Source: JBDTYT01 sp040005555
Lineage (GTDB): Bacteria > Actinomycetota > UBA4738 > HRBIN12
Assembly (NCBI GenBank): GCA_040005555.1
Contig: JBDTYT010000005.1
Coordinates: 1-41,986 of the forward strand
Reading direction: 5' to 3'
Length of the DNA stretch: 41,986 nt
A model generated the notes under the pieces. It did not search any database, was not told the origin of the DNA, and saw only the letters and a list, made by a program, of their open reading frames with translations. This document shows positions 31,096-39,653 of the stretch, piece after piece. Numbering within the stretch: position 1 is the stretch's first letter; each line of letters opens with the position of its first letter. The position numbers and the translations under genes were made by a program.

Positions 31096-32369
31096 TGGAG
31101 CTCGTTCCGCCCCGAGGCACCGACGACCTGCTGCCGCCGCGCGCCGACGCGATGCTCGGTCTCTACGATCAGGCGCATCGCCTCGCGCGCCTGTTCGGGT
31201 ACCGCTACGTGGAAACCCCGGTGTTCGAGCATACGGACCTGTTCGCGCGCACCTCCGGCGACACGTCGGACGTGGTGACGAAGGAGATGTACACGTTCGA
31301 GGACAAGGGTGGTCGCTCGCTGACGCTGCGTCCCGAGGGGACCGCCCCGATCATCCGGGCGTACCTCGCCCACGCGCACGACCTCGGAAGCCCGTTCCGC
31401 GCGTATTACGTGAACACCGCCTACCGGCACGGCCGACCACAGGCCGGTCGGCTGCGCGAGTTCCGGGTGTTCGGCGTCGAGGTCATCGGATCGGCGGCGC
31501 CGGCCGCGGACCTCGAGGCCATCGAGGTCGCCGACCGGTACCTGCGGGCCCGCGAGCTCCGCGACGTGGTCCTTCACCTGAACTCGATCGGGGATCAGAC
31601 GTGCCGCCCGGCGTACCGCGAGTTGCTGACCTCGTACCTCGAGCCCTACGAGGACCAGCTCGACCAGGATTGCCGGTCCCGGCTGCGGACGAACCCCATG
31701 CGCGTGCTCGATTGCAAGGTGGACGGGACGAAGGACTTCGTGCTGGCGGCTCCCGTGATCTCGGACCACTTGTGCGACGCGTGCGCCGAGCACTTCGCCG
31801 CCGTGCGTGACGGGCTGGCAGAGGCGGGCGTCGGGTACGAGCACGACCCTCGGCTGGTGCGGGGCCTGGACTACTACACGCGCACCGCGTTCGAGTTCGT
31901 CTCGGGCTCGTTGCCGCAGGCTCAGGCCGCGACCGTGTGCGGCGGGGGGCGCTACGACGGCCTCGCCGAGGTGCTCGGCGGTCCCGCGACCCCGGGCGTG
32001 GGGTTCGGGATGGGCCTGGACCGCGTGCTGCTCGCCATGGAAGCCGAAGGCGTCCCGGTCCCCGCTGAGCGAACGCCGACGTGCTTCGTCGTGGCCATCG
32101 GGGACGCCGCTCGGTCGGCGGCCGGCCGGCTCGTCCGTGAGCTGCGCGACGCGGGCGTCGCAGCGATGACCGCGCTCGAGGAGCGCCCGATGAAAGCGCA
32201 GTTCCGGATGGCCGATCGCGCGGGCGCCACCTTCGTGGCGATCATCGGCGAGCAGGAGCTGGAGCAGGGGCAGGTGACGATCCGGCGGCTCGACGATGGC
32301 GTCCAGAAGGAAGTCGCCGTCGACGATGTGGTGAACTGGTTGACCCGGCTCGAGGACCCGATGCGGTGA
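31095..32369 (+). CDS. hisS: histidyl-tRNA synthetase with altered motif 2
   Basis: Class II synthetase of 424 residues. The N-terminus P-P-R-G-T-D-D is the family start. The histidine-site LRPEGTAP is at 78-85, the HisA motif is RGLDYYTRTAFEF at 256-268, motif 3 is G-F-G-M-G-L-D-R, and the C-terminal HGTP anticodon domain is present, which rules out the HisZ paralogue. Motif 2 is unusual: it reads Y-R-H-G-R-P-Q-A-G-R (110-119), with Gly113 where family members have Glu, and R-E-F-R-V-F-G-V-E (121-129), with Val125 where E. coli has Gln127, a substrate contact. Arg111 and Glu129 are kept. It overlaps the MBL gene by one base and aspS by four. Confidence 0.95.
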   Translation: MELVPPRGTDDLLPPRADAMLGLYDQAHRLARLFGYRYVETPVFEHTDLFARTSGDTSDVVTKEMYTFEDKGGRSLTLRPEGTAPIIRAYLAHAHDLGSPFRAYYVNTAYRHGRPQAGRLREFRVFGVEVIGSAAPAADLEAIEVADRYLRARELRDVVLHLNSIGDQTCRPAYRELLTSYLEPYEDQLDQDCRSRLRTNPMRVLDCKVDGTKDFVLAAPVISDHLCDACAEHFAAVRDGLAEAGVGYEHDPRLVRGLDYYTRTAFEFVSGSLPQAQAATVCGGGRYDGLAEVLGGPATPGVGFGMGLDRVLLAMEAEGVPVPAERTPTCFVVAIGDAARSAAGRLVRELRDAGVAAMTALEERPMKAQFRMADRAGATFVAIIGEQELEQGQVTIRRLDDGVQKEVAVDDVVNWLTRLEDPMR

Positions 32370-34159
32370 CGACGAACCAGCACATGCCCACCGCGATGCG
32401 CAGCCACACCTGCGGCGAGCTCCGCGCGGAGCAAGCCGATGAGGAGGTCTCGCTCTGCGGCTGGGTGTGGCGCCAGCGGGACCACGGCGGCGTGACGTTC
32501 ATCGACCTGCGAGACCGCGAGGGCCTCGTACAACTGGTCTTCCATCCCGAGGACGCCCCGCAAGCCCACGCCCAGGCGCAGCACTTCAAGGCCGAGTCGG
32601 TGGTCCGGGCGATCGGCAGGGTTCGCCGGCGTCCCGAGGGCACCGTGAACCCGAACCTGCCCACGGGCGACGTGGAGGTGGCGGTCTCGGAGGTCGAGGT
32701 GCTCTCGAGCGCCGAGACCCCCCCGTTCCCGATCGAGGATCGCGTGGACGCGGACGAGCAGCTCCGCCTGCGGTTCCGATACCTGGATCTGCGCCGGCCC
32801 GAGATGACCCGGATGCTGCGACTGCGTCACACGATCAATCACGTGATCCGAGGCGAGATGGAGCGTCTCGGATTCCTCGAGGTCGAGACCCCGATGCTCA
32901 CACGCAGCACGCCCGAGGGGGCCCGGGACTTCCTCGTCCCTTCGCGCCTGATGCCCGGCTCCTTCTATGCGCTGCCGCAGTCACCGCAGCAGTTGAAGCA
33001 GCTGCTGATGGTCGGTGGGCAAGACCGGTACTACCAGATCGTCCGATGTCTGCGCGATGAGCAGCCACGCGCGGACCGCAGCTTCGAGTTCACGCAGCTC
33101 GACGTCGAGATGTCCTTCGTCGGTGAGGAGGACATCTTCGCCGTCATCGAGCCGCTGTACGCGCGCATCGTGCGCGAGGTGCACGGCGCGGAGGTCCCGA
33201 CGCCGTTCCCGCGCATGACCTACGACGAGATGATGGCTCGGTACGGGTCGGACAAGCCGGACCTGCGGTACGGCTTGGAGCTCGCCGATCTCGGGCCGGT
33301 GTTCGCCGGGACGGGGTTCCGGGGGTTCGCATCGGCGCTCGACGCGGGCGGTGCGATCAAAGGACTCGCGGCGCCGGGAGGCGGTGCGCTCTCGCGCAAG
33401 GAGCTCGATGGCTTGATCCAGGACACGAAGGGCCGTGGTGCGGCGGGACTCGTCTGGATGTCGGTCGAGGGCTCGGGCGTGCGCTCGCCGATCGAGAAGC
33501 ACCTCACGCCGGACGAGATCGACGACGTCCTGCGGATCACCGGTGCCACCGAGGGCGACCTCGTGCTCATCGTGGCCGATGCCGTGGGTCGCGTGAACGT
33601 TGCCCTCGACGGCCTGCGCCGTCAGCTGGCCGCGCGCCTGCAGCTCGTCCCCTCGGATGCCTGGGCGTTCTGCTGGATGATCGAGCCTCCGCTCTTCGAG
33701 TGGAGCGAGGACGAGGCCAGATGGGTCTCGGCGCACCATCCGTTCACGGCACCGGCGGGCGAGGACCTCGACCCGGCCTCCGCGAAAGGGCGCGGCTACG
33801 ACCTCGTGCTGAACGGGTTCGAGGTGGGAGGCGGCAGCATCCGGATCCACCGCTCGGATGTCCAGCACCGGGTGTTCGAGGTGCTCGGCCTCCCCGAGGA
33901 TGAGATCCAGGAGAAGTTCGGTCATCTGCTCACCGCGTTCCGCTACGGCGTGCCGCCGCACGGCGGGATCGCGATGGGGATCGACCGGCTCGTCATGCTC
34001 ATGGCCGACAAGGACTCGCTACGCGACGTCACGGCGTTCCCGAAATCGCAATCCGGAGCCGACCCGCTGACGGGGGCGCCCGCGGCCGTCGATGCCGACC
34101 AGCTCCGGGAGCTCGGGATCGCCGTCGTCGCACCCCCGACGCAGCCGGAAGGGACGTGA
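32366..34159 (+). CDS. aspS: aspartyl-tRNA synthetase, bacterial type, probably non-discriminating
   Basis: A 597-residue bacterial AspRS with an N-terminal OB-fold anticodon domain, a class II core and a GAD insertion (about 280-410). Motif 2 is RCLRDEQPRADRSFEFTQLD and motif 3 is G-I-A-M-G-I-D-R. In the OB fold the segment is RQRDHGG with His40 (His30 if ATG 32396 is the true start). A His here, rather than Leu, is associated with non-discriminating AspRS that also makes Asp-tRNA-Asn for GatCAB, so I infer that activity. GTG 32366 overlaps the hisS stop; the family N-terminus (M-R-S-H-T-C-G-E-L-R) would fit ATG 32396. Confidence 0.96.
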   Translation: MTTNQHMPTAMRSHTCGELRAEQADEEVSLCGWVWRQRDHGGVTFIDLRDREGLVQLVFHPEDAPQAHAQAQHFKAESVVRAIGRVRRRPEGTVNPNLPTGDVEVAVSEVEVLSSAETPPFPIEDRVDADEQLRLRFRYLDLRRPEMTRMLRLRHTINHVIRGEMERLGFLEVETPMLTRSTPEGARDFLVPSRLMPGSFYALPQSPQQLKQLLMVGGQDRYYQIVRCLRDEQPRADRSFEFTQLDVEMSFVGEEDIFAVIEPLYARIVREVHGAEVPTPFPRMTYDEMMARYGSDKPDLRYGLELADLGPVFAGTGFRGFASALDAGGAIKGLAAPGGGALSRKELDGLIQDTKGRGAAGLVWMSVEGSGVRSPIEKHLTPDEIDDVLRITGATEGDLVLIVADAVGRVNVALDGLRRQLAARLQLVPSDAWAFCWMIEPPLFEWSEDEARWVSAHHPFTAPAGEDLDPASAKGRGYDLVLNGFEVGGGSIRIHRSDVQHRVFEVLGLPEDEIQEKFGHLLTAFRYGVPPHGGIAMGIDRLVMLMADKDSLRDVTAFPKSQSGADPLTGAPAAVDADQLRELGIAVVAPPTQPEGT

Positions 34160-34163
34160 CGTC

Positions 34164-34556
34164 GTGGTCGAGCTCACGAAGGCGGATCTCGAGCTCCTGA
34201 CCGGGACGGACTACGCGCACGTCGTCACCCTCCACAGGGACGGGTCGCCCCACGTGTCGCCGACATGGGTCGACGCCGCTGAGGGGCATGTGCTCATCAA
34301 CACCGCGCAGAGGCGCGTGAAGGATCGCAACGTCCGCAACGACCCACGCGTCGCCGTCTCGGTCATGAAATGGGACGACGCGTACACGTGGCTGTCGATC
34401 ACGGGCACGGTCGTGGACATCCAGACCGGGGAGCGTGCCGAGCGGCACATCGATGAGCTCGCCCACCGGTACGACGGCGAGGGATTCACCTACAAACCCG
34501 GTCAGGTGCGCGAGATCTTGAAGATCCGTCCCGACCGCATCATCCGCTCGGACTGA
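34164..34556 (+). CDS. PPOX-class (pyridoxamine-oxidase-fold) F420-type protein
   Basis: A 130-residue split-barrel flavin/deazaflavin-binding protein. Visible landmarks are A-H-V-V-T-L-H-R-D-G-S-P-H-V-S-P at about 17-32, T-A-Q-R-R-V-K-D-R-N-V-R-N-D-P-R-V-A-V-S at about 46-65, and S-I-T-G-T-V-V-D-I near 80. This pattern fits the actinobacterial F420-dependent (Rv1155-type) group rather than true PdxH, which is inference. GTG 34164 starts 4 bases after aspS. rarA follows 7 bases on, so it is probably part of the same transcript. Confidence 0.88.
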   Translation: MVELTKADLELLTGTDYAHVVTLHRDGSPHVSPTWVDAAEGHVLINTAQRRVKDRNVRNDPRVAVSVMKWDDAYTWLSITGTVVDIQTGERAERHIDELAHRYDGEGFTYKPGQVREILKIRPDRIIRSD

Positions 34557-34563
34557 CGCGAAG

Positions 34564-35787
34564 ATGGCTGACGTCCCCCTCGCCGCTCGGATGCGCCCTC
34601 GCTCGTTCGACGAGTTCGCAGGGCAGTCGCACTTGGTCGGCGCGGGCAAGGCGCTCACGGAGCTGATCGAGGGCGGACACCTGCCCTCGATCGTGCTGTG
34701 GGGACCGGCCGGGACCGGGAAGACGACGCTCGCGCACCTGCTCGCAGACGCCGTCGGCGGAGAGCTCGTGCAGCTCTCCGCGGTCTCGTCGGGTGTCGCC
34801 GATGCCCGCAAGGTCATGTCGGCGGCGCGGGGCGGCATGTTCCGCACGATCTTGTTCGTGGACGAGGTTCACCGGTGGTCGAAGGCGCAGCAGGACGTGC
34901 TGCTCCCGGCCGTCGAGGACGGCACGATCACCCTCATCGGCGCGACCACCGAGAACCCCTACTTCTCCCTCGTCACGCCGCTGCTGTCGAGGTGCCTGCT
35001 GCTGCGCCTCGAGCCCCTCACGCCCGAGGATCTGCGCGAGCTCACGCAGCGAGCGCTCGTGGATACCGACCGAGGACTCGGTGCGCAGGGCGTCAAGGCA
35101 TCCGAGGAGGCGCTCGACCACCTGGTCGAGATCTCGGGCGGGGACGCGCGTATCGCCCTCACGGGTCTGGAGGCGGCGGTGCTGTCCGCGCGGTCGGCGG
35201 GTGAGGACACCCTCACGCTCGAGCGCACCGCGGACGCGGTGCAGCACAAGGCGATCGTGTACGACCGCCAGGGCGACGCGCACTACGACGTCATCTCGGC
35301 CTTCATCAAGAGCATCCGCGGCTCGGATCCGGACGCGGCGCTGTTCTGGCTAGTTCGGATGCTGGAGGCGGGGGAGGATGCCCGCTTCATCGCTCGGCGC
35401 ATGGTCGTTCACGCCTCCGAGGACATCGGCCTGGCCGACCCCCGCGCGTTGCTCGTCGCCACGGCCGCGGCGCATGCGGTCGAGTACGTCGGTCTGCCCG
35501 AGGCGCGCCTCAACCTTGCCGAGGCCGCGATCTATCTCGCGCGCGCGCCGAAATCCAACAGCGTGGTCTCCGCGCTCGGGAGAGCGACGGAGGACGCCGT
35601 CTCGAGCGACCCCGTCCCCTTGCACCTTCGAGACGCGAGCTCGCCCACGGCACGTCAACAAGGACACGGGAAGGGTTACCGGTACCCTCACGACTTCCCA
35701 GGCCACCGCGTCGAGCAGGAGTATCGGCCTGCCCGGTTCACGGGCACGCGCTACTACGAGCCCTCGGGGGAGGGCGAAGACACGTGA
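34564..35787 (+). CDS. rarA: replication-associated recombination AAA+ ATPase RarA/MgsA
   Basis: Acts at stalled replication forks and interacts with SSB. The protein is 407 residues. The N-terminus has M-R-P-R-S-F-D-E-F-A-G-Q. Walker A is GPAGTGKT at 47-54, Walker B is FVDEVHRW, and S-K-A-Q-Q-D-x-L-L-P-A-V-E-D follows, with Ser where many homologues have Asn. Sensor 1 is G-A-T-T-E-N-P. The C-terminal tetramerisation region contains S-A-F-I-K-S-I-R-G-S-D-P-D-A and D-I-G-L-A-D-P-R-A-L. Length is normal. Confidence 0.95.
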   Translation: MADVPLAARMRPRSFDEFAGQSHLVGAGKALTELIEGGHLPSIVLWGPAGTGKTTLAHLLADAVGGELVQLSAVSSGVADARKVMSAARGGMFRTILFVDEVHRWSKAQQDVLLPAVEDGTITLIGATTENPYFSLVTPLLSRCLLLRLEPLTPEDLRELTQRALVDTDRGLGAQGVKASEEALDHLVEISGGDARIALTGLEAAVLSARSAGEDTLTLERTADAVQHKAIVYDRQGDAHYDVISAFIKSIRGSDPDAALFWLVRMLEAGEDARFIARRMVVHASEDIGLADPRALLVATAAAHAVEYVGLPEARLNLAEAAIYLARAPKSNSVVSALGRATEDAVSSDPVPLHLRDASSPTARQQGHGKGYRYPHDFPGHRVEQEYRPARFTGTRYYEPSGEGEDT

Positions 35788-35850
35788 ACCCCCGGAGGGG
35801 AACCCAGACGGTAGCGCTTGTCGCTGCGGCTCGGGCCCGGCAGGCCTGGG

Positions 35851-35856
35851 TATGAT
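35851..35856 (+). promoter_or_regulatory. -10 element before DUF948
   Basis: TATGAT (five of six to consensus) in the 107-base gap after rarA. Transcription would begin near 35863 with a leader of about 32 bases that contains AAGGGAGA before the ATG. Confidence 0.5.
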
Positions 35857-35894
35857 GCGCGGACCTGACGTCTGACCCAAGGGAGACGCTCGCT

Positions 35895-36281
35895 ATGGCC
35901 GTCATCGCCTCGCTCGATGCAGGGGACGTCGCCCTCATCGTCCTCGCCGCCTTCTGGGGCGTGCTCGTCCTCTTCTTGTGCATCGTCTTGCTGAATACCT
36001 TCCGGGTGCTCGAGTCCACGAAGCTGCTCATCGACGGGATCCGCGAGGAGACCATCCCGCTCCTCACCGAGGTGAAGGGCTCCGTCGAGCGCACGAATCG
36101 CGAGCTGGACCGCGTCGACGGCATGCTGGTCTCGGCCGGAGCCATCGTCGGGCGCGTCGAGAGGATCTCGGGGCTGATCGAGCAGGCCGCGGCGGGGCCC
36201 CTCGTGAAGATCATCTCGCTCGGAGCGGGAGTTTCGAAGGCAGCCGCGCGATTCCGCGGGAAGTCGAACGGGAAGACATGA
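35895..36281 (+). CDS. DUF948-family membrane protein
   Basis: A 128-residue protein with one N-terminal TM helix (about residues 12-35) and an amphipathic coiled-coil domain (about 40-105) of the DUF948 type, containing T-I-P-L-L-T-E-V-K-G-S-V-E-R-T-N. The end is short and basic. It may organise envelope or division-associated assemblies, but no function is established. It directly overlaps a second small membrane protein gene (ATGA). The two sit ahead of alaS, the usual actinobacterial arrangement. Confidence 0.88.
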   Translation: MAVIASLDAGDVALIVLAAFWGVLVLFLCIVLLNTFRVLESTKLLIDGIREETIPLLTEVKGSVERTNRELDRVDGMLVSAGAIVGRVERISGLIEQAAAGPLVKIISLGAGVSKAAARFRGKSNGKT

Positions 36282-36502
36282 AGCGCGTCTTCTGGCTCGC
36301 GCTGGGGCTCGGCGCCGGCGCGGCCGGGGTGGTGATCTCGGCGCGCTTCGCGAAGAAGCAAGCGAAGAGCGTTCCGGCGGCCGTTGCTCGGGAGGCGCGC
36401 GGAGGCATCATGGAGCTCACGAAGCTCTTCAACGAGTCGGTCGCGGAGGGGAAGCGCGCGATGGCCGAGAAGGAGCACGAGCTCCGCTCCGACACGCGGT
36501 AG
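36278..36502 (+). CDS. small membrane-anchored protein downstream of DUF948
   Basis: A 74-residue protein. Residues about 3-22 form a Gly/Ala-rich hydrophobic helix (F-W-L-A-L-G-L-G-A-G-A-A-G-V-V-I), then K-K-Q-A-K basic residues, and a charged helical C-terminus. ATG 36278 overlaps the previous stop by four bases. The same arrangement (DUF948, tiny membrane protein, alaS) is common in actinobacteria; the function is unknown. Confidence 0.8.
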   Translation: MKRVFWLALGLGAGAAGVVISARFAKKQAKSVPAAVAREARGGIMELTKLFNESVAEGKRAMAEKEHELRSDTR

Positions 36503-36533
36503 CGCGCCCGGCGGCCCGGCGCGCGTCCGCGGA

Positions 36534-36539
36534 TAGACT
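36534..36539 (+). promoter_or_regulatory. -10 element for near-leaderless alaS
   Basis: TAGACT ends eight bases before the alaS ATG at 36548; no SD intervenes. The same hexamer is used before ruvC. Confidence 0.5.
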
Positions 36540-36547
36540 GTCGCGCC

Positions 36548-39175
36548 ATGGACGGTGCCGAGATCCGCGAGACGTTCTTGCGTTTCTTCGAGGAGCGCGA
36601 TCATCGTCGCGTCCCGAGCTCCTCGCTCATCCCGCCGCCGGAGACGGGCCTGCTGCTCACGGTCGCGGGCATGATCCAGTTCATCCCGTACTTCTTGGGG
36701 CAGACCCCACCGCCGTTCCCCCGCGCCGTGACCGTGCAGAAATGCTTCCGAGCGCTCGACATCGAGAACGTCGGACACACCGCCCGTCACCTCACGCTCT
36801 TCGAGATGCTGGGGAACTTCTCCTTCGGCGACTACTTCAAGCAGGATGCGTGCAGCTGGGGTCTGGAGCTCGTGACGGGGGTGTTCGGTATCGACCACGA
36901 CCGTCTGTGGGTCACGGTGTACGAGACCGACGAAGAGACGATCGGGATCTGGCAGGAGCTCGGCATGCCCACCGAGCGGATCGTGCGGCGTGGGAAGGCC
37001 GACAACTACTGGTCGACGCACACGGCCGGTCCGGGGGGGCCATGCTCGGAGATCTTCGTCGACCGAGGGGCCAAATACGGACCCGAGGGCGGACCCGCCG
37101 TCGACGAGGAGCGCTTCATGGAGATCTGGAACCTCGTCTTCATCCAGGACGAAGTCGACGCGGACGAGAACGTCCTTGGCGAACTGCCGGCCAAGAGCAT
37201 CGACACGGGCTCGAGCCTGGAGCGCGTGGCCACCGTCCTGCAAGACGTCGACAACCTGTTCGAGACCGACCTCATCCGGCCCCTGCTCGAGGTGGCGGAG
37301 TCGCTCTCGGGGAAGCGGCACGGCGAGGACGAGCGCACGGACGTCTCGCTCAAGATCATCACCGAGCACGGCCGCGCCACAACGTTCCTCGTCGCGGACG
37401 GCGTCTTGCCCTCGAACGAGGGGCGCGGCTACGTCTTGCGCCGCATGCTGCGCCGGGTCGTGAGCCACGCCCGGCGACTCGGGGTCGAGACGCCGGTGAT
37501 GGAGCGTCTCGTCGAGATCACCGTCGAGCGCTTCGGAAGCGCGTATCCGGAGCTCGTTGAGAACCGGGCCTACATCGCGCAGGTGGTCTCCTCGGAGGAA
37601 GAGCGCTTCGCCGCAACGCTCCGCCAAGGACTCACGCTGTTCGAGACCGAGGTGAGCCGCGCGAAGGGGGCCGGAGTCGTGCCCGGCGACGTGGTGTTCA
37701 AGCTGCACGATACCTACGGGTTCCCTCGGGAGCTCACCCGCGAGCTCGTCGAGGACGCCGGCCTCAGCGTCGACGAGGAGCGCTTCGACGCGCTCATGGC
37801 CGAGCAGCGTGAGCGCGCGCAGAAGGCGGCGAAACGCGGCAAGCCGGGCGAGGAGATCGCCGTCGTCGCCGGCGAGGTGGGCGCGACCGAGTTCCTCGGA
37901 TACGAGACCCTCCAGGCCGACGCCCGGCTCCTCGCTCTGCTCACCGACGTGGGTCGCGCCCCGGTCGTCGGCGAAGGGGATGAGGTTCGCTTCGTCTTGG
38001 ACCGGACCCCGTTCTACGCGGAGTCCGGGGGTCAGGTCGGCGATCACGGGCTCGTGCGGACATCGAGCGGGCTGATCCGCGTCACGGATGCGCAGCTTGG
38101 CCCCGGGGCGGTCATCGTCCACGCCGGACGCGTGGAGTCCGGCGAGGTGCGAGAGGGCGACGAGGCACGCGGGGAGGTCGATCGTGAACGCCGTGAGGCG
38201 ACGATGCGCGCCCATACGGCGACGCACGTCGTGCATTGGACGTTGAAGCACGTGCTCGGCGAGCACGCCCGGCAGGCCGGGTCGCTCGTCGCGCCGGGGC
38301 GGCTGCGGTTCGACTTCCCCCACCATTCGGCGGTACCTCACGATGTGCTGGAACAGGCCGAGGAGCTGGCGAACCGGCGGTTGGTCGAGGACGCGCCGGT
38401 CACGATCTACGAGACGACGTTCGACGAAGCCAAGAACCAGGGAGCGATCGCGCTCTTCGGGGAGAAGTACGGCGAGTTCGTCCGGGTGGTCGAGGTCGGC
38501 GACTTCTCGATCGAGCTCTGCGGGGGAACCCACGTCGCGCGCACCGGCAACGTCGCGCTCATCCGGATCCTGCACGAGGCGTCGATCGGCGCAGGGATGC
38601 GCCGCGTGGAGGCCATCGTCGGTCCCGACGCCCTTCGCGAGATCAACCTCGAGCGCCGGCTCCTGGCCGAACTCATGGAAGCGCTCGGGACGAACGATCC
38701 GCGCGCGGCCCCCGCTCGCGCCCGCGAGGTCATCGATCGGATCAAGCGCCTGGAGAGTGAGCTCGGCCGGGTCCGCCGGGGGGACCGTGACGCGCTCGTA
38801 GAACGACTGCTCGGCACCGTCGAGGAGGTCGCCGGTGTCTCGCTCCTCGTGGCCGAGCTCCCCGGCGAGGACGCCGACGCTCTCCGCGAGCTCGCCCTCG
38901 CCCTCCGCGACCGGCTCGAGCGCTCGGGGGCCGCGGCGGCGGTGCTCGGCAACGGTGACGGCGGGAAGGCCCTCATCGTCGCATCGGTCACGAACGCGCT
39001 CGTCGAGCGCGGCGTCACGGCGCCCAGGCTCCTCGAGCAGGCGGCCAACGTCATCGAAGGGGGCGCGGGGGGCAAGGCCATCTTGGCGTTCTCGGGCGGT
39101 CGGCGCGGCGCGGCGGTGAAGGAGGCGCTCGGCTCGATCCCGGGGCACCTCGCGGAGCTCCTCGGCGGGAAGTAG
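36548..39175 (+). CDS. alaS: alanyl-tRNA synthetase
   Basis: An 875-residue class II synthetase. The catalytic core begins R-E-T-F-L-R-F-F-E-E-R-D-H and includes P-x-F-T-V-like V-A-G-M-I-Q-F and Q-K-C-F-R-A-L-D-I-E-N-V-G. The editing domain has the zinc motif H-T-A-T-H and C-G-G-T-H. The C-Ala domain at the end has G-N-G-D-G-G-K-A and a Gly-rich G-G-A-G-G-K-A. It is complete and of normal length. ruvX starts 8 bases after it. Confidence 0.97.
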   Translation: MDGAEIRETFLRFFEERDHRRVPSSSLIPPPETGLLLTVAGMIQFIPYFLGQTPPPFPRAVTVQKCFRALDIENVGHTARHLTLFEMLGNFSFGDYFKQDACSWGLELVTGVFGIDHDRLWVTVYETDEETIGIWQELGMPTERIVRRGKADNYWSTHTAGPGGPCSEIFVDRGAKYGPEGGPAVDEERFMEIWNLVFIQDEVDADENVLGELPAKSIDTGSSLERVATVLQDVDNLFETDLIRPLLEVAESLSGKRHGEDERTDVSLKIITEHGRATTFLVADGVLPSNEGRGYVLRRMLRRVVSHARRLGVETPVMERLVEITVERFGSAYPELVENRAYIAQVVSSEEERFAATLRQGLTLFETEVSRAKGAGVVPGDVVFKLHDTYGFPRELTRELVEDAGLSVDEERFDALMAEQRERAQKAAKRGKPGEEIAVVAGEVGATEFLGYETLQADARLLALLTDVGRAPVVGEGDEVRFVLDRTPFYAESGGQVGDHGLVRTSSGLIRVTDAQLGPGAVIVHAGRVESGEVREGDEARGEVDRERREATMRAHTATHVVHWTLKHVLGEHARQAGSLVAPGRLRFDFPHHSAVPHDVLEQAEELANRRLVEDAPVTIYETTFDEAKNQGAIALFGEKYGEFVRVVEVGDFSIELCGGTHVARTGNVALIRILHEASIGAGMRRVEAIVGPDALREINLERRLLAELMEALGTNDPRAAPARAREVIDRIKRLESELGRVRRGDRDALVERLLGTVEEVAGVSLLVAELPGEDADALRELALALRDRLERSGAAAAVLGNGDGGKALIVASVTNALVERGVTAPRLLEQAANVIEGGAGGKAILAFSGGRRGAAVKEALGSIPGHLAELLGGK

Positions 39176-39183
39176 GCGCGCCC

Positions 39184-39612
39184 GTGGCGGAGCTCGAGGG
39201 GCGTGTCCTGGGGCTCGACCTCGGCGACGTGCGGATCGGCGTCGCGATCTCGGATCCGGAGCGGCGCCTGGCCGTGCCGCTCGGCACCGTCCACACCGGC
39301 GCGCCCGCCGATTTGAAGGCGGTCGCCGCCCTCGTACGCGAGCACCACGTGACGGCCGTGGTGGTGGGGTTGCCCCTGCGTATGTCCGGTGAAACCGGCA
39401 CGAGAGCGGTGCACGCGAAAGGGTTCGCGGACGCCCTCGGCTCCGTCCTCGACGTGCCTGTCTTCCTTCAGGACGAACGTCTGTCCACGGTGCAGGCCGA
39501 CCGGGCCCTCAAGGACGCCGGGGCGGGGGGTCGAGCTCGTCGCGGCGCCGTCGACCGCTCCGCGGCCGCGATCATCCTGCAGGCATGGCTCGACGGGCAG
39601 CCACGGGGCTGA
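39184..39612 (+). CDS. ruvX: YqgF/RuvX RNase H-fold nuclease
   Basis: A 142-residue protein with an RNase H fold implicated in pre-16S rRNA 5'-end maturation and originally called a putative Holliday resolvase. The acidic residues lie in L-G-L-D-L-G-D-V-R-I-G-V-A and in F-L-Q-D-E-R-L-S-T. The G-L-P-L-R-M-S-G-E motif is the family substrate loop. GTG 39184, 8 bases after alaS, is probably co-transcribed with it. mltG begins 41 bases after its stop. Confidence 0.94.
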   Translation: MAELEGRVLGLDLGDVRIGVAISDPERRLAVPLGTVHTGAPADLKAVAALVREHHVTAVVVGLPLRMSGETGTRAVHAKGFADALGSVLDVPVFLQDERLSTVQADRALKDAGAGGRARRGAVDRSAAAIILQAWLDGQPRG

Positions 39613-39637
39613 GGTCCCCCGATGCACGTTCGCCCGG

Positions 39638-39643
39638 TATGCT
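39638..39643 (+). promoter_or_regulatory. -10 element before mltG
   Basis: TATGCT ends ten bases before ATG 39654, giving a leader of a few bases. The ATG inside this hexamer (39639) is in frame but could not be on the transcript. Confidence 0.4.
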
Positions 39644-39653
39644 CCCTTCCCGG

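Noticed and set aside
35738..39148. A 1136-codon open frame antisense to alaS
   Set aside because: It is a GC-rich frame shadow. Its sequence is Arg/Asp/Pro/Gly-rich with no motif, and alaS on the other strand is complete.
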